A stretch of 64,000 nucleotides of DNA, taken from the NCBI RefSeq assembly GCF_036227265.1, contig NZ_CP109446.1:3977001-4041000 (forward strand), in the 5' to 3' direction. The notes below the pieces were generated by a model, which was given only the letters and a program-made list of their open reading frames with translations, searched no databases and was not told the DNA's origin. The position numbers were made by a program, and so were the translations under genes. The stretch is from Streptomyces sp. NBC_01476. Its GTDB lineage: Bacteria; Actinomycetota; Actinomycetes; Streptomycetales; Streptomycetaceae. Shown piece after piece: positions 1-7,748 of the stretch. The first letter of the stretch is position 1, and each line of letters starts with the position of its first letter.

Positions 1-597
1 CGAGCGGTGGGAGAAGACGACGCCCTTGGGGTCGCCGGTGGTCCCGGAGGTGTAGCACATGGCCGCGGCCTCGCGTTCGTCCAGCTCAGGCCAGTCGTAC
101 CGCTCCGGCCGCCCGTCCAGCAGCTCCTCGTACACGTGCACGCTCGCCCGGGTGCCCGCAAGCAGCGACAGGTCGCCGGGCCCGACGACGACCAGGTGCT
201 CGACCGATTCCAGCCGGGGGAGCAGCGGGGCGAGCAGCGGCAGCAGGGTGCCGTTGACCAGGATCACCCGGTCCGCGGCGTGGTTGACGATGAAGACCAG
301 CTGGTCGGCGGGCAGTCGCAGATTGAGGGTGTGCAGTACCGCGCCCATCGAGGGGATGGCGAGGTACGCCTCCATGTGCTCGCCGTTGTTCCACATGAGG
401 GTCGCCACCCGGTCGCCGCGTTCGACGCCCAGCTCGTCACGGAGCGCGTTGGCCAGCTGGATCGAGCGGGCGCCGATCTCCCGGAAGGTACGGCGCCGGG
501 GTTCGCCCTCCCCGGTCCAGGTGGTGACCGTGGATCCGCCGTGCACGAGGGCACCATGGAGGAGGATGCGGGTGACGGTCAGCGGAACATCCTGCAT
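1..597 (-). CDS. Acyl-CoA synthetase (AMP-binding), N-terminal 199 residues, cut by window edge
   Basis: The minus-strand frame is open from an ATG at 597 to the window edge, so only the N-terminal part is seen. It has the N-terminal layout of the ANL adenylating superfamily and, near residue 185, the ATP-binding P-loop motif YTSGTTGDPKGV. Members activate a carboxylic acid as an acyl-adenylate and load it onto CoA. The spacing MWNNGEHMEAY to LHTLNLRLP resembles medium/long-chain fatty-acid CoA ligases, but the substrate cannot be fixed without the C-terminal domain. A palindrome 63 bp upstream (660-675) is a candidate operator. The upstream sigma-factor gene lies on the same strand, 105 bp away. 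Confidence 0.85.
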   Translation of the reverse strand, partial: MQDVPLTVTRILLHGALVHGGSTVTTWTGEGEPRRRTFREIGARSIQLANALRDELGVERGDRVATLMWNNGEHMEAYLAIPSMGAVLHTLNLRLPADQLVFIVNHAADRVILVNGTLLPLLAPLLPRLESVEHLVVVGPGDLSLLAGTRASVHVYEELLDGRPERYDWPELDEREAAAMCYTSGTTGDPKGVVFSHRS

Positions 598-659
598 GGT
601 GCTCAGCACTCGGGCCTCCGGCGGCGTCGGCGAAGTGGGGTTTCCCGCGATTCTGCTGG

Positions 660-675
660 CATACCACCTGGTATG
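660..675. promoter_or_regulatory. 7-bp inverted repeat upstream of the acyl-CoA synthetase gene
   Basis: CATACCA and TGGTATG are perfect inverted arms separated by two bases. The site lies 63 bp upstream of the acyl-CoA synthetase start, where a TetR- or GntR-type repressor could bind. The cognate regulator is not in view. The match to an operator is by symmetry and position only. Confidence 0.4.
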
Positions 676-702
676 TCACTACCTCCGCGCGCCACGTTCC
701 GG

Positions 703-1266
703 TTACGCCGCGGTCAGCTCCTCGCCCGCCGCCGGGTCGTCGGGGTGGAGGCGCAGCGCCTCCAGCTCCGGATCGTCCCGCAGTTTGCCCAGCGCCCGGG
801 AGACCGCGCTCTTCACCGTGCCGACCGAGACGCCGAGCCGCTCGGCGGTCTGCACCTCGCTCATGTCCTCGAAGTAGCGCAGTACGACCATCGCGCGCTG
901 CCGCGGCGGCAGCCTGGTTATCGCGCGCAGCAGGGCGTCGCGCTGTGCCTGCTGCTCGGTGAGGTCGGGTCCGGTGCCGGGCCGCTCGGGCAGTTCGTCG
1001 GTGCTGAACTCGTCGACCTTGCGCTTGCGCCACTGCGAGGTCCGGGTGTTGACCAGGGTCCGGCGGACGTAGCCGTCGACCGCCCGGTGGTCCTCGATCC
1101 GGTCCCAGGCGAGGTACGTCTTGGTGAGCGCCGTCTGCAGCAGGTCCTCGGCGTCGGCGGGGTTGGGGGTCAGGGTGCGCGCGGTGCGCAGCAGCGTGGG
1201 GCCTTTGGTGCGGACATAAGCCGTGAACTGGGTCGTGCTGGCGCTGGTGCACACGGGCGTGGTCAT
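703..1266 (-). CDS. SigE-family ECF RNA polymerase sigma factor
   Basis: This 187-residue protein has the two-domain layout of ECF sigma factors. Region 2 covers about residues 22-90 with the core-binding motif DAEDLLQTAL near 38-47. Region 4 covers about residues 115-165 with LPPRQRAMVVLRYFEDMS and an HTH of the VSVGTVKSAVSRAL type. Length and motifs fit the actinobacterial SigE-like group (the sigma-70, sigma-E family of annotation pipelines). No anti-sigma gene is adjacent: the next gene on the same strand is the acyl-CoA synthetase. The ATG at 1266 is chosen because the reading frame has no better downstream start before region 2. Its regulon is unknown. Confidence 0.88.
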   Translation of the reverse strand: MTTPVCTSASTTQFTAYVRTKGPTLLRTARTLTPNPADAEDLLQTALTKTYLAWDRIEDHRAVDGYVRRTLVNTRTSQWRKRKVDEFSTDELPERPGTGPDLTEQQAQRDALLRAITRLPPRQRAMVVLRYFEDMSEVQTAERLGVSVGTVKSAVSRALGKLRDDPELEALRLHPDDPAAGEELTAA

Positions 1267-1503
1267 GACTCCACGCTAGGAGCAGGCGGGGGTGGGCGGA
1301 TCGGCCGCAGGTGCCGACCGGGGATCACTCTCAGGTCGTAGGCCGGGGGCTGTCCCCACCTTCGGAGGTTGGAGCCGGGGGGTGGGGTTCCGTGGGGGAT
1401 GGACCCGGCACGACCCCGAGGCGTACCCCGGGGTCCGGCCTGGCCGGCCTGGCGCCGCTCGGGGTCCGGCGGTCCGCCCGGCGGCGCCCTCGGTCCGTCA
1501 CGG

Positions 1504-2391
1504 TCAGCTCACCACGGCCACCGGCGCGTCGATCAGATCGCGGTCGATGGTCAGCGCCTTGCCGCCGTACGTCTCGGTGATGCTGCCGTGGTACTGGTGG
1601 ATCCGGGCGTGCGGCGTCCAGGCGCCGGCCGCCAGCGAGGGCTCGCCGGCCAGGTTCGCGGGGACGCCCCAGCGGGCGAACCAGATGACGTCCGGGAGGT
1701 CGCCGGCGCCGGCCCGGCGCGCGTTCTCCAGGTGGGCGACGCCGGAGTCGGCGCTGCTGTAGAAGCCGGAGAGATAGCCGTCGGCCCGCACCTGCCGGTC
1801 CCATGCCTGTACGAACGTCAGCGTGGCGGCGGTGCAGGCCGTGTCGCCGATGTCGTACGCCTCCATGTCGAGATAGAGCGGGCTGCCCGGGTCCAGGCCG
1901 AGGGCCTTGGCCGCGCCGGTCGCGTCGGCGCCCTCGGACGTGCCCTGGGCGGAGGGGTTCTCGGTGTCGATACGGTAGGGGTTCTTGTTGGAGCCGGCCA
2001 CGCACGGGCTCTGCGAGCCGACGTAGATGGGCAACAGGTTCCAGCCGGACCCGGTGGTCTGCCGGACCCAGTCCGGGGTGAGGTAGGTCTGGGCCGAGCA
2101 GGCGCGGGCCCGGCCGCCGAAGTAGATGCCGACCGCGCGGTACGAGGAGTGCTCGCGCCACGCGTCCATGGTGGCGAGGTCGGGGGCCTGGCAGGTGTCG
2201 AAGCCCTGGCCGCTGAAGACGCGGGTGGGGGCGCGGTGGGAGGACGGGGCGGTGCGTGCGGGGGCTGGTGCCTGTGCCCGTGCTTGTGGCTGCGCTTGAG
2301 CCTGCGTCTGCGCTTGCGCTTGCGCGGGGGCGGTGGGGAAGGACAGGCCGGTGAGAGCGAATGCTCCAGTGAGGACATAACGGATAAGCAT
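1504..2391 (-). CDS. Secreted DUF1906 (Rv2525c-like glycoside-hydrolase-fold) protein
   Basis: The predicted 295-residue protein begins with a signal peptide (MLIRYVLTGAFALTGLSF, cleavage near PAQA-QA), followed by a short Gln/Ala-rich linker of about 30 residues. The rest, from GFDTCQAPDLATMDAW to the C-terminus, matches the DUF1906 / Rv2525c family: a TIM-barrel glycoside-hydrolase-like fold with motifs such as YRAVGIYFGG, LLPIYVGSQ, LYLDMEAYD and RIHQYHG. Family members are exported and are thought to act on cell-wall or extracellular glycans, though the reaction is not settled. The ATG at 2391 is preferred over the in-frame ATG at 2406 because a GGAAAA ribosome site precedes it. The gene stands alone. 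Confidence 0.8.
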   Translation of the reverse strand: MLIRYVLTGAFALTGLSFPTAPAQAQAQTQAQAQPQARAQAPAPARTAPSSHRAPTRVFSGQGFDTCQAPDLATMDAWREHSSYRAVGIYFGGRARACSAQTYLTPDWVRQTTGSGWNLLPIYVGSQSPCVAGSNKNPYRIDTENPSAQGTSEGADATGAAKALGLDPGSPLYLDMEAYDIGDTACTAATLTFVQAWDRQVRADGYLSGFYSSADSGVAHLENARRAGAGDLPDVIWFARWGVPANLAGEPSLAAGAWTPHARIHQYHGSITETYGGKALTIDRDLIDAPVAVVS

Positions 2392-2406
2392 ACTTTTTCC
2401 GGTCAT

Positions 2407-3067
2407 TCAGCGAGTCAACGACGACCGGGCGGGCGATCATCGCAGACACGCCGCCGCCCACTCGTCTGCCGTATGCGCAGCCGGGGAGTGGCGCGAGGGC
2501 TCGGGTGGGGGCCCACCTGGGGGTTCGACCGAGGACCAAGTCGAGCACTCGGCCGAATGTTTTCCACAGGCTGTGGACAGAGCCCGCCGATGGCGCAGGC
2601 GGTGACACTCCAGCCGACCGCCCGCACCTCGCAGTTCGGCTACCGACCCATTTCTTTGCGACCGCCTCTTTCGCCTGGGCCATCCCGTCGTTTGATTCGC
2701 CCGGAACGGTTGTCCTCTCACCAAGCCAGGGATGCCGAAACCCTCGACCGCGCCCCCCGGACTTGGGAACAGGGCCACCACCGGACGGACTTCCGCGAGC
2801 GCCAAGCTATTCGCCCTGGTGCCGCCCGACCCGGCGCCGCCTCTTTCACGCGATGTACCCATCCGTCGGAAGTCCGCCCAAGAAGCCCGCGCCGGACCAC
2901 ATCTCCTCGGTCACTCTCAAGTTGCCCCGGAGCCGCATCTGCGCCTCCCCGGGGTAACAGAAGCACCCTCAGCGGTAGACGGGCCCTTTGTAGCCAGCCA
3001 GGTTGCGTCCGATCAGCGCTAACCTGGACAGGTGCCCGGCTACGCCCGGGTCACTGGGGGTACTGGT
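2407..3067. other. 660-bp intergenic stretch with a DnaA-box-like palindrome
   Basis: I find no convincing gene here. Several overlapping frames are open on both strands, but their translations lack any family signature and look like shadow frames. At 2560-2580 there is an inverted pair of DnaA-box-like 9-mers, TTTTCCACA and its opposite-strand partner, forming the palindrome TCCACAG-G-CTGTGGA (2563-2577). No other element is obvious. Confidence 0.5.
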
Positions 3068-3499
3068 GTGATCGATTTTCTGATCGAGTTCGTTGCGGAC
3101 CTGTTCGTGCCGGAACCCAGCGGCCGCCACGCTGGGAAAAGGGAAGCGCGGGCGTTTGCCGCAGGGGAGGGGGTCACCTTCGAGGGGTTCGCCCTCGGCG
3201 GACGTCCCTACTGCCGGCCGGACATCAGCTACCTGACGGCGACACGAACCGCACTCGTCGTCACACCCACCTCGGTACCGGGACTGCTCCCTCGTCTCGT
3301 CCCGGTGCGGAACATTGACGTGCTCCTCATACGGGACCGGCGGAAGTCGGACCCGAGGGCGGTGCGCCCGTTTTGGCAAGTGGTCGAGTGCCGCGACGGT
3401 ACCGATGAAATCCTCATGGGCGGTGCGCCACAGCACATGGACTACCTCCTCACGGCTCTTGGGGCCGATGCGGGCGCTCTCCCGGCCGGAACTCCATAG
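3068..3499 (+). CDS. Hypothetical protein
   Basis: The predicted 143-residue protein, starting IDFLIEFVADLFVPEP, does not match a family I recognise. The N-terminal 12 residues could form a short amphipathic or membrane-anchoring helix. The rest alternates hydrophobic strands (TALVVTPTSVPGLLPRLVPV, NIDVLLIRDRR), suggesting a small beta-rich domain such as a PH-like fold; that is inference only. The GTG at 3068 is chosen because a GGGGG tract lies about 7 bases upstream; an ATG at 3032 is also in frame. It is convergent with the next gene on the minus strand. Confidence 0.55.
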   Translation: MIDFLIEFVADLFVPEPSGRHAGKREARAFAAGEGVTFEGFALGGRPYCRPDISYLTATRTALVVTPTSVPGLLPRLVPVRNIDVLLIRDRRKSDPRAVRPFWQVVECRDGTDEILMGGAPQHMDYLLTALGADAGALPAGTP

Positions 3500-3615
3500 C
3501 CGCTCCCCGGCAGGGCGACACTGGAAGAACGACCAGGCCCACCGGAACCACCGACAGCGGAGCTTGGCCGGAGGTTTTCGGCCCCTCCTGGAGAGGTGCT
3601 CCGGCGCGGTCTCCG

Positions 3616-4059
3616 TTACGCGCGCACGGCGCCCAGAGGGAACTTCTTGAGGAAGTCTTCCAGCTCACCGCGAGAGGGGTACGCGACGTTCAGCCGAGTC
3701 GGCTTCGCATCCCCGGCGAACTGCAGGAAGAGGGCGTTCCAGTTGCGGCCCAGCTTGACGCGGGTAACCAGGCCGCCGGCCTGATCACGAGGAATGACAT
3801 GCACCAAATTCTGCGGACGGTTCTTCACGCGAAGGCCACGATGGACGTAGATGGATCGATCTGTGACGGTGATGAAGGAGGTCTTGATCAGGAATATGCC
3901 GAACAGCCCCAACGCACCCATGAAATACGGGCTGGGCCCATCTATCGCCAAGAGCACCAGGCGTGGCCTCTCGGTCGGATCGGTACGCAGCACAGCCTGC
4001 CTGGCTTCGGACTTTAGTTCGGACTTTCGATCGGTAGCCCCGAGCTTGGTGGCAGCCAT
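3616..4059 (-). CDS. Hypothetical membrane-associated protein
   Basis: The predicted 147-residue protein has a hydrophobic stretch (PYFMGALGLFGIFLI) near residues 43-57, followed by a beta-rich region (TVTDRSIYVHRG, RPQNLVHVIPRDQ, LFLQFAGD) like the bacterial PH-type domains often found after a membrane segment in actinobacteria. I do not assign a function. The ATG at 4059 has a GAAGGG ribosome site; a GTG at 4098 is an alternative. It is the last chromosomal gene before the element's left attachment site. Confidence 0.55.
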   Translation of the reverse strand: MAATKLGATDRKSELKSEARQAVLRTDPTERPRLVLLAIDGPSPYFMGALGLFGIFLIKTSFITVTDRSIYVHRGLRVKNRPQNLVHVIPRDQAGGLVTRVKLGRNWNALFLQFAGDAKPTRLNVAYPSRGELEDFLKKFPLGAVRA

Positions 4060-4253
4060 GAGGGTTCGCCCTTCAATGATCTTGTCCGACCTGGACACGG
4101 CCAGACCTTAATGGCTGGGCCAACACGGCAGCTACTGGCCCTTCGGCGTCCCCTGGCCCATCGAAGGAGCGCAGCAGGATCGTGGCCGCAGGTTGGCCGC
4201 GCGCCCTGGTCAAGCGTGGACAGACCTGAGACATGGTGAGACAGGTCAAGCAC

Positions 4254-4288
4254 AGAGCGGCTGCCCCGGACTCCGGGACAGCCGCTCT
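4254..4288. terminator. Hairpin downstream of the displaced tRNA-Ser 3' end
   Basis: AGAGCGGCTG and CAGCCGCTCT bracket an inner CCCGG/CCGGG stem, making a long GC-rich hairpin. It lies directly beyond the displaced tRNA 3' segment and is probably the original tRNA-Ser transcript terminator on the chromosome. Confidence 0.7.
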
Positions 4289-4369
4289 GACCTGCTACTA
4301 CATCTACCTCGGCGGAGGCTGTGGGATTTGAACCCACGGTGACATCGCTGCCACGACGGTTTTCAAGAC
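4287..4369. repeat. Left attachment repeat (83 bp) of the tRNA-Ser element
   Basis: These 83 bases are identical to 31612-31694. They contain the T-arm, variable arm and anticodon region of tRNA-Ser(TGA) (4313-4369) plus 26 bp of sequence downstream of the tRNA 3' end. Identity stops at 4370, where the sequence no longer continues into the 5' half of the tRNA. This is the pattern left when a tyrosine integrase recombines inside a tRNA gene: the intact gene stays at the integrase end and a 3' fragment marks the far end. Confidence 0.9.
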
Positions 4370-4524
4370 GGGCGGCGACCCGCCCCCAGCCCCTTACCCG
4401 AACTGCTGCCAAGGCCGGTTATCGCAGTCACTCGCCCTACGTGGTCCACGGTTGGGCCACAAACGGCCGATGAGCCCGGGTGGGCGGCCTACGCAGGCGT
4501 CCAAGTGAAGAGGACTGACCGGAC

Positions 4525-4553
4525 CGAGCCAGTCGCGCGCCCTCAGGGAGCAC
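4525..4553 (-). repeat. Degenerate trailer-end CRISPR repeat of array 1
   Basis: About 19 of 29 positions match the array 1 repeat, with an intact 3' portion ending GGGAGCAC on the plus strand. It lies exactly 32 bp before the first clear repeat at 4586, which is the normal spacer length here. This supports a decayed oldest repeat rather than chance. Nothing repeat-like is seen further left. Confidence 0.55.
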
Positions 4554-4585
4554 GGCGCTGCCATCCGACCGAAGCCCGGCGTACC

Positions 4586-5652
4586 GGGAACAACCCCGCG
4601 TCTGCGGGGAGCACGACAAGCCGGCGGACCTTCACTACGCCTTCGTGGGAACAGCCCCGCGGGTGCGGGGAGCACACGCACCCGGCGATCTTCCCGTTCG
4701 TGGACGAGGGAACAGCCCCGCGGGTGCGGGGAGCACGATGTCGGCGCCGATGGTGCCCGCGCTCTCCGGGGAACAGCCCCGCGTCTGCGGGAAGCACCAG
4801 ACGAGTTGATCGGCGCCATCCTCAGCAGAGGGAACAGCCCCGCGTCTGCGGGGAGCACGACTGCGGCGAGGAGGTTGGGCATCGCGGCGAGGGAACAGCC
4901 CCGCGTCTGCGGGGAGCACGGAGCGGTGATGGACATGAGGTGCCCCTGTCAGGGAACAGCCCCGCGTCTGCGGGGAGCACGCCGCAGGACATGCGGCGCG
5001 CGGCCCGGCCTCGGGAACAGCCCCGCGTCTGCGGGGAGCACTACCAGCCGATCCGCCGCCGCGCGGAGCGCAAGGGAACAGCCCCGCGTCTGCGGGGAGC
5101 ACCACTGGGCAAGGCATCGTCCCATCGGAGACCGGGGAACAGCCCCGCGTCTGCGGGGAGCACATCTCCACCGGGATCGCGGCGCCGATGGTGGCGGGAA
5201 CAGCCCCGCGTCTGCGGGGAGCACCCAGTGCATGGGTGCCGTCGGCGTCCTTGGCCAGGGAACAGCCCCGCGTCTGCGGGGAGCACTCGGACCACAGCGT
5301 CGTCTTGCTGGCCTGCCGGGGAACAGCCCCGCGTCTGCGGGGAGCACCGGCCGGTCAGCGGGGTCGCTGGTTTCTGCGGGGGAACAGCCCCGCGTCTGCG
5401 GGGAGCACCGTCGGGCGCAGCCGCCGCCGGTCCACATCTCGGGAACAGCCCCGCGTCTGCGGGGAGCACCCGCATGGGCGACAGCTTCCGGGCGACGTCC
5501 AGGGAACAGCCCCGCGTCTGCGGGGAGCACGACCCGGCGGCAGGCTTCACGGCCGCGGCGTAGGGAACAGCCCCGCGTCTGCGGGGAGCACAGGACTGAC
5601 CCCGTCGTAGGAAAGATCGCGGAGGGAACAGCCCCGCGTCTGCGGGGAGCAC
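4586..5652 (-). CRISPR. CRISPR array 1: 18 repeats of 29 bp, 17 spacers
   Basis: Repeats start at 4586, 4647, 4708, 4769, 4830, 4891, 4952, 5013, 5074, 5135, 5196, 5258, 5319, 5380, 5441, 5502, 5563 and 5624. All spacers are 32 bp except 5225-5257 (33 bp). Read on the minus strand, the repeat has GTGCT, a CCCCGC/GCGGGG stem with loop AGAC, and an 8-nt tag CTGTTCCC, matching the I-E repeat cleaved by Cas6e. Variants cluster at the low-coordinate end: a G-to-A change at 4586, a different loop in the repeats at 4647 and 4708, and one stem change at 4769. Together with the leader-like motif on the right, this makes the right end the leader-proximal one. Confidence 0.97.
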
Positions 5653-5750
5653 AGTGCGCGACCTGCCGCTTCATCCGCCGAGTGCAACGTTTTTACTTAC
5701 CTTCGAAGATTCCGACATTTCGACCAGTTGCTCCAAGGAGACAGCCTTGC
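5653..5750 (-). promoter_or_regulatory. Leader of CRISPR array 1
   Basis: This AT-richer 98-bp gap lies between the cas2 stop and the first repeat. From 5688 it carries CGTTTTTACT and, 21 bp from the start of that block, ATTCCGACATTTCG. The same two blocks with the same spacing occur beside array 2 (16034 onward), again exactly 35 bp from the last repeat. Conservation at two arrays with unrelated spacers marks it as the leader or array promoter, reading leftward. Confidence 0.75.
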
Positions 5751-6101
5751 TCACCTCCCGAACCTCCTCCGCTTCGCCGCCTTGCTCCACCCTGCTCCCG
5801 GCTCGGGCGCACGCCCCGCCGCGGACCCCGCCGACGGGCGGTGGATGAGAGTGATGCCTTCGTGGTCGATCGGATGCCACGCGTGGTCGTAGGTGCGGAA
5901 GGTGTAGCCCTGCTCCGTGTCGGTCTGGTGGGCGAGGAGGGCGCGGCCCTGGTTGGCGTACTGGCGAACCTCGTCCCAGAGAAGGTCACGGATGCGGGCA
6001 GAGGGGGCGCCCAGGAAGACACCTGGGGAGATCTCCAGGAGCCAGCGGGTGAGGAAGCCGCGAAGTCCCGCCGGGCAGTTGGTGAGGACGATGACGGTCA
6101 T
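5751..6101 (-). CDS. cas2: CRISPR-associated endonuclease Cas2, type I-E
   Basis: This 116-residue Cas2e forms the dimeric core of the Cas1-Cas2 spacer-integration complex. It begins MTVIVLTNCPAGLRGFLTRWLLE and continues with PGVFLGAPSARIRDLLW, the hallmark start of the Cas2e (CT1978) family, followed by the QGRALLAH and TYDHAWHP blocks. The ATG at 6101 is 10 bp after the cas1 stop, so the two are co-transcribed. Longer frames running upstream are shadows of cas1. The C-terminal tail is basic (KAAKRRRFGR). It is the last cas gene before array 1. Confidence 0.93.
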   Translation of the reverse strand: MTVIVLTNCPAGLRGFLTRWLLEISPGVFLGAPSARIRDLLWDEVRQYANQGRALLAHQTDTEQGYTFRTYDHAWHPIDHEGITLIHRPSAGSAAGRAPEPGAGWSKAAKRRRFGR

Positions 6102-6111
6102 GGGGAGGCCC

Positions 6112-7056
6112 TCACCAGATGATCTCGGAGTCGTAGTTGCGACCGGCTTCGACCTCGGCACCGTGGTCGGACTGGAGGGAGACCCGGTCCGCCGAGCCTT
6201 CGGTCTCTGCCTCCTCGTAGCGGAGTAGGCCCTTGATGTCCTGGACACAACGGTCCAGCAGCCGCCTCTTGTTGATGCGCTCGCGCAGTGCCCGCCGCGT
6301 TCGTGCCGCGACATCTTCCGGACCTTCCGCCGCAGCATCGAAGGCCGCGGGGATGGCGACTTCGGTCTTGTAGAGATCGGCCACATCAAGGACGAACGAC
6401 CGCTCGTGGCCGGAGTGGACGAAACCGAGGCCGGGTGAGCAGCCGATCGCGGCCACGACCGCGTGCGCGATGCCGTACATGCACTGCGCCGCGGCGGTGA
6501 CAGCCTGGTTCGGAGGGTCGGCCGCGGCAAAATCATCGCGGTGGAACTCGCGCCGTCGCCAGGGGACACCGGTCCGAGTGGCCTCGCTGTGATAGCACTC
6601 CTTGACCCGGCGGCCCTCCATGCTGAGCAGTTCCTGGCGTGTGCGGCCAGCCGGGTCTTCGCCGGGGAAGCGGAGCCGGTACATCGCGCGGGCGACGTCC
6701 AGGCGGGTACGGAGGTTGGCCCACGCGGTGGCTTGCGCCTCGACGAGACCGGAGGAGCGGGTAAGTGCGCGCCCACCTGCGTAAAAGCGCACGCCGTGCT
6801 CGCCGACCCAGACCACGCCGGCCCCGCTGTCGCCGAGAACGGACATCGCCTGGTGGGTGATGCGGGTCCCGGGTCCCAGGAGCAGCGTGCCGATCGTGGC
6901 GGACGGGATGTGTGTGACGCCCTCGGCGTCCTCCGCTGTGATTGCGTTGTCGTTGCGGTGGACAACGCAACGCTCCAGGTAGATGAACGACAACCGGTCG
7001 CCGACACGGGCGAGTTCGCGAGGCGTTGCGGCCCCGCGCCGTCCAACGTTGCTCAT
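6112..7056 (-). CDS. cas1: CRISPR-associated integrase Cas1, type I-E
   Basis: This 314-residue protein catalyses integration of new spacers at the leader end of an array. All expected metal ligands are visible: Glu147 in SMEGRR, His214 in GFVHSG, and Asp224/Asp227 in FVLDVADLYK, which parallels E. coli Cas1e. The N-terminal beta domain (residues 1-90) and helical C-terminal domain are complete, so adaptation could be functional. Its start overlaps the cas6 stop by 4 bp. The C-terminal tail beyond about residue 290 is longer than in E. coli. Confidence 0.95.
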   Translation of the reverse strand: MSNVGRRGAATPRELARVGDRLSFIYLERCVVHRNDNAITAEDAEGVTHIPSATIGTLLLGPGTRITHQAMSVLGDSGAGVVWVGEHGVRFYAGGRALTRSSGLVEAQATAWANLRTRLDVARAMYRLRFPGEDPAGRTRQELLSMEGRRVKECYHSEATRTGVPWRRREFHRDDFAAADPPNQAVTAAAQCMYGIAHAVVAAIGCSPGLGFVHSGHERSFVLDVADLYKTEVAIPAAFDAAAEGPEDVAARTRRALRERINKRRLLDRCVQDIKGLLRYEEAETEGSADRVSLQSDHGAEVEAGRNYDSEIIW

Positions 7057-7748
7057 TGGACTGGCGCCAGCGTCATCAGCCCGCAGCCGAACGCCTTCGC
7101 CTTGCCGATTCCCTGAGTGAGGGCACGCCTCAGTACGGCCGGGTCCGTGACGGTGAGCCGGCCATCGAAGGTGACTGCCGTCACCGACACCGTCCGGCGC
7201 TCGGCGGCCTTGGCGAATCGGAGATCCCGCTTGTCCCGAACAACGAGTTGCAACTCATCCCCCTCGGGCAGGAGTCGGTCTTCCGGCGGCTTCTCCACGA
7301 CGGTGAAGCCGTTCTGCTGCTGGCGTTCGAGGAGCCACGCCTTCTGGTGCTTCGCGGTGAGATGCGCGGTCCGTTTGGTGGGCTCTTCCGGCACACGCCG
7401 GATGCTGTGGACCGGATTCGCGGTCAGGCGGAACGCCCACGTGCTTCCCACAGTCAGCTGGTCAAGAAACGTCCCGTAGTCGTAGCTCTGCCAGCCCGGA
7501 GTCTCGGAGGCCGGCCAACCGGCCTGCTCCACCAAGTGCGTGAGGTCGGGCCTGCGCGGACTGACGATGAACAGCAGAACCTCGGACGAGTTGCGGTCGA
7601 CCCGCCACAGCACGCGGGGTCCTGAGCCGTCCCGCGTGAGCCGTCCCGGGAAGGACATGTCGACCGCGGCGTGCATCCGGCGCGGTGAGCCCAGAAGTTC
7701 GCGGCCGTCGCGCCGCGCTGTGTTGATGCGGAAACGGGTCAGATACAT
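7053..7748 (-). CDS. cas6e: CRISPR RNA endonuclease Cas6e (Cse3/CasE)
   Basis: This 231-residue protein cuts the repeat hairpin in the array transcript and stays on the crRNA as part of Cascade. It has two ferredoxin-like halves. His26, in SPRRMHAAVD, lies where the general-base histidine sits in Thermus Cse3, and the glycine-rich GIGKAKAFGCGLMTL near the C-terminus is the Cas6 signature loop. The array repeats carry the 6-bp stem expected of its substrate. It starts at the last base of the cas5 stop and overlaps cas1 by 4 bp. Confidence 0.94.
   Translation of the reverse strand: MYLTRFRINTARRDGRELLGSPRRMHAAVDMSFPGRLTRDGSGPRVLWRVDRNSSEVLLFIVSPRRPDLTHLVEQAGWPASETPGWQSYDYGTFLDQLTVGSTWAFRLTANPVHSIRRVPEEPTKRTAHLTAKHQKAWLLERQQQNGFTVVEKPPEDRLLPEGDELQLVVRDKRDLRFAKAAERRTVSVTAVTFDGRLTVTDPAVLRRALTQGIGKAKAFGCGLMTLAPVQ

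Noticed and set aside
1331..2683. A 450-codon minus-strand frame overlapping the DUF1906 gene
   Set aside because: It is out of frame with a clear secreted family protein and its sequence is Arg/Pro-rich without a domain.
2732..3022. A plus-strand frame of 96 codons in the gap after the DUF1906 gene
   Set aside because: No ribosome site, no domain and a codon pattern unlike neighbouring genes.
4313..4369. A second tRNA-Ser gene at the left end
   Set aside because: Only the 3' part is present; the 5' acceptor and D-arm are missing, so it is an attachment-site remnant.
4505..6122. Long open frames of 140-440 codons on both strands across CRISPR array 1
   Set aside because: The repeat is 29 bp and the spacer 32-33 bp, so frames stay open through GC-rich repeats; the translations are periodic (SPASAGST-type) with no ribosome site or domain.
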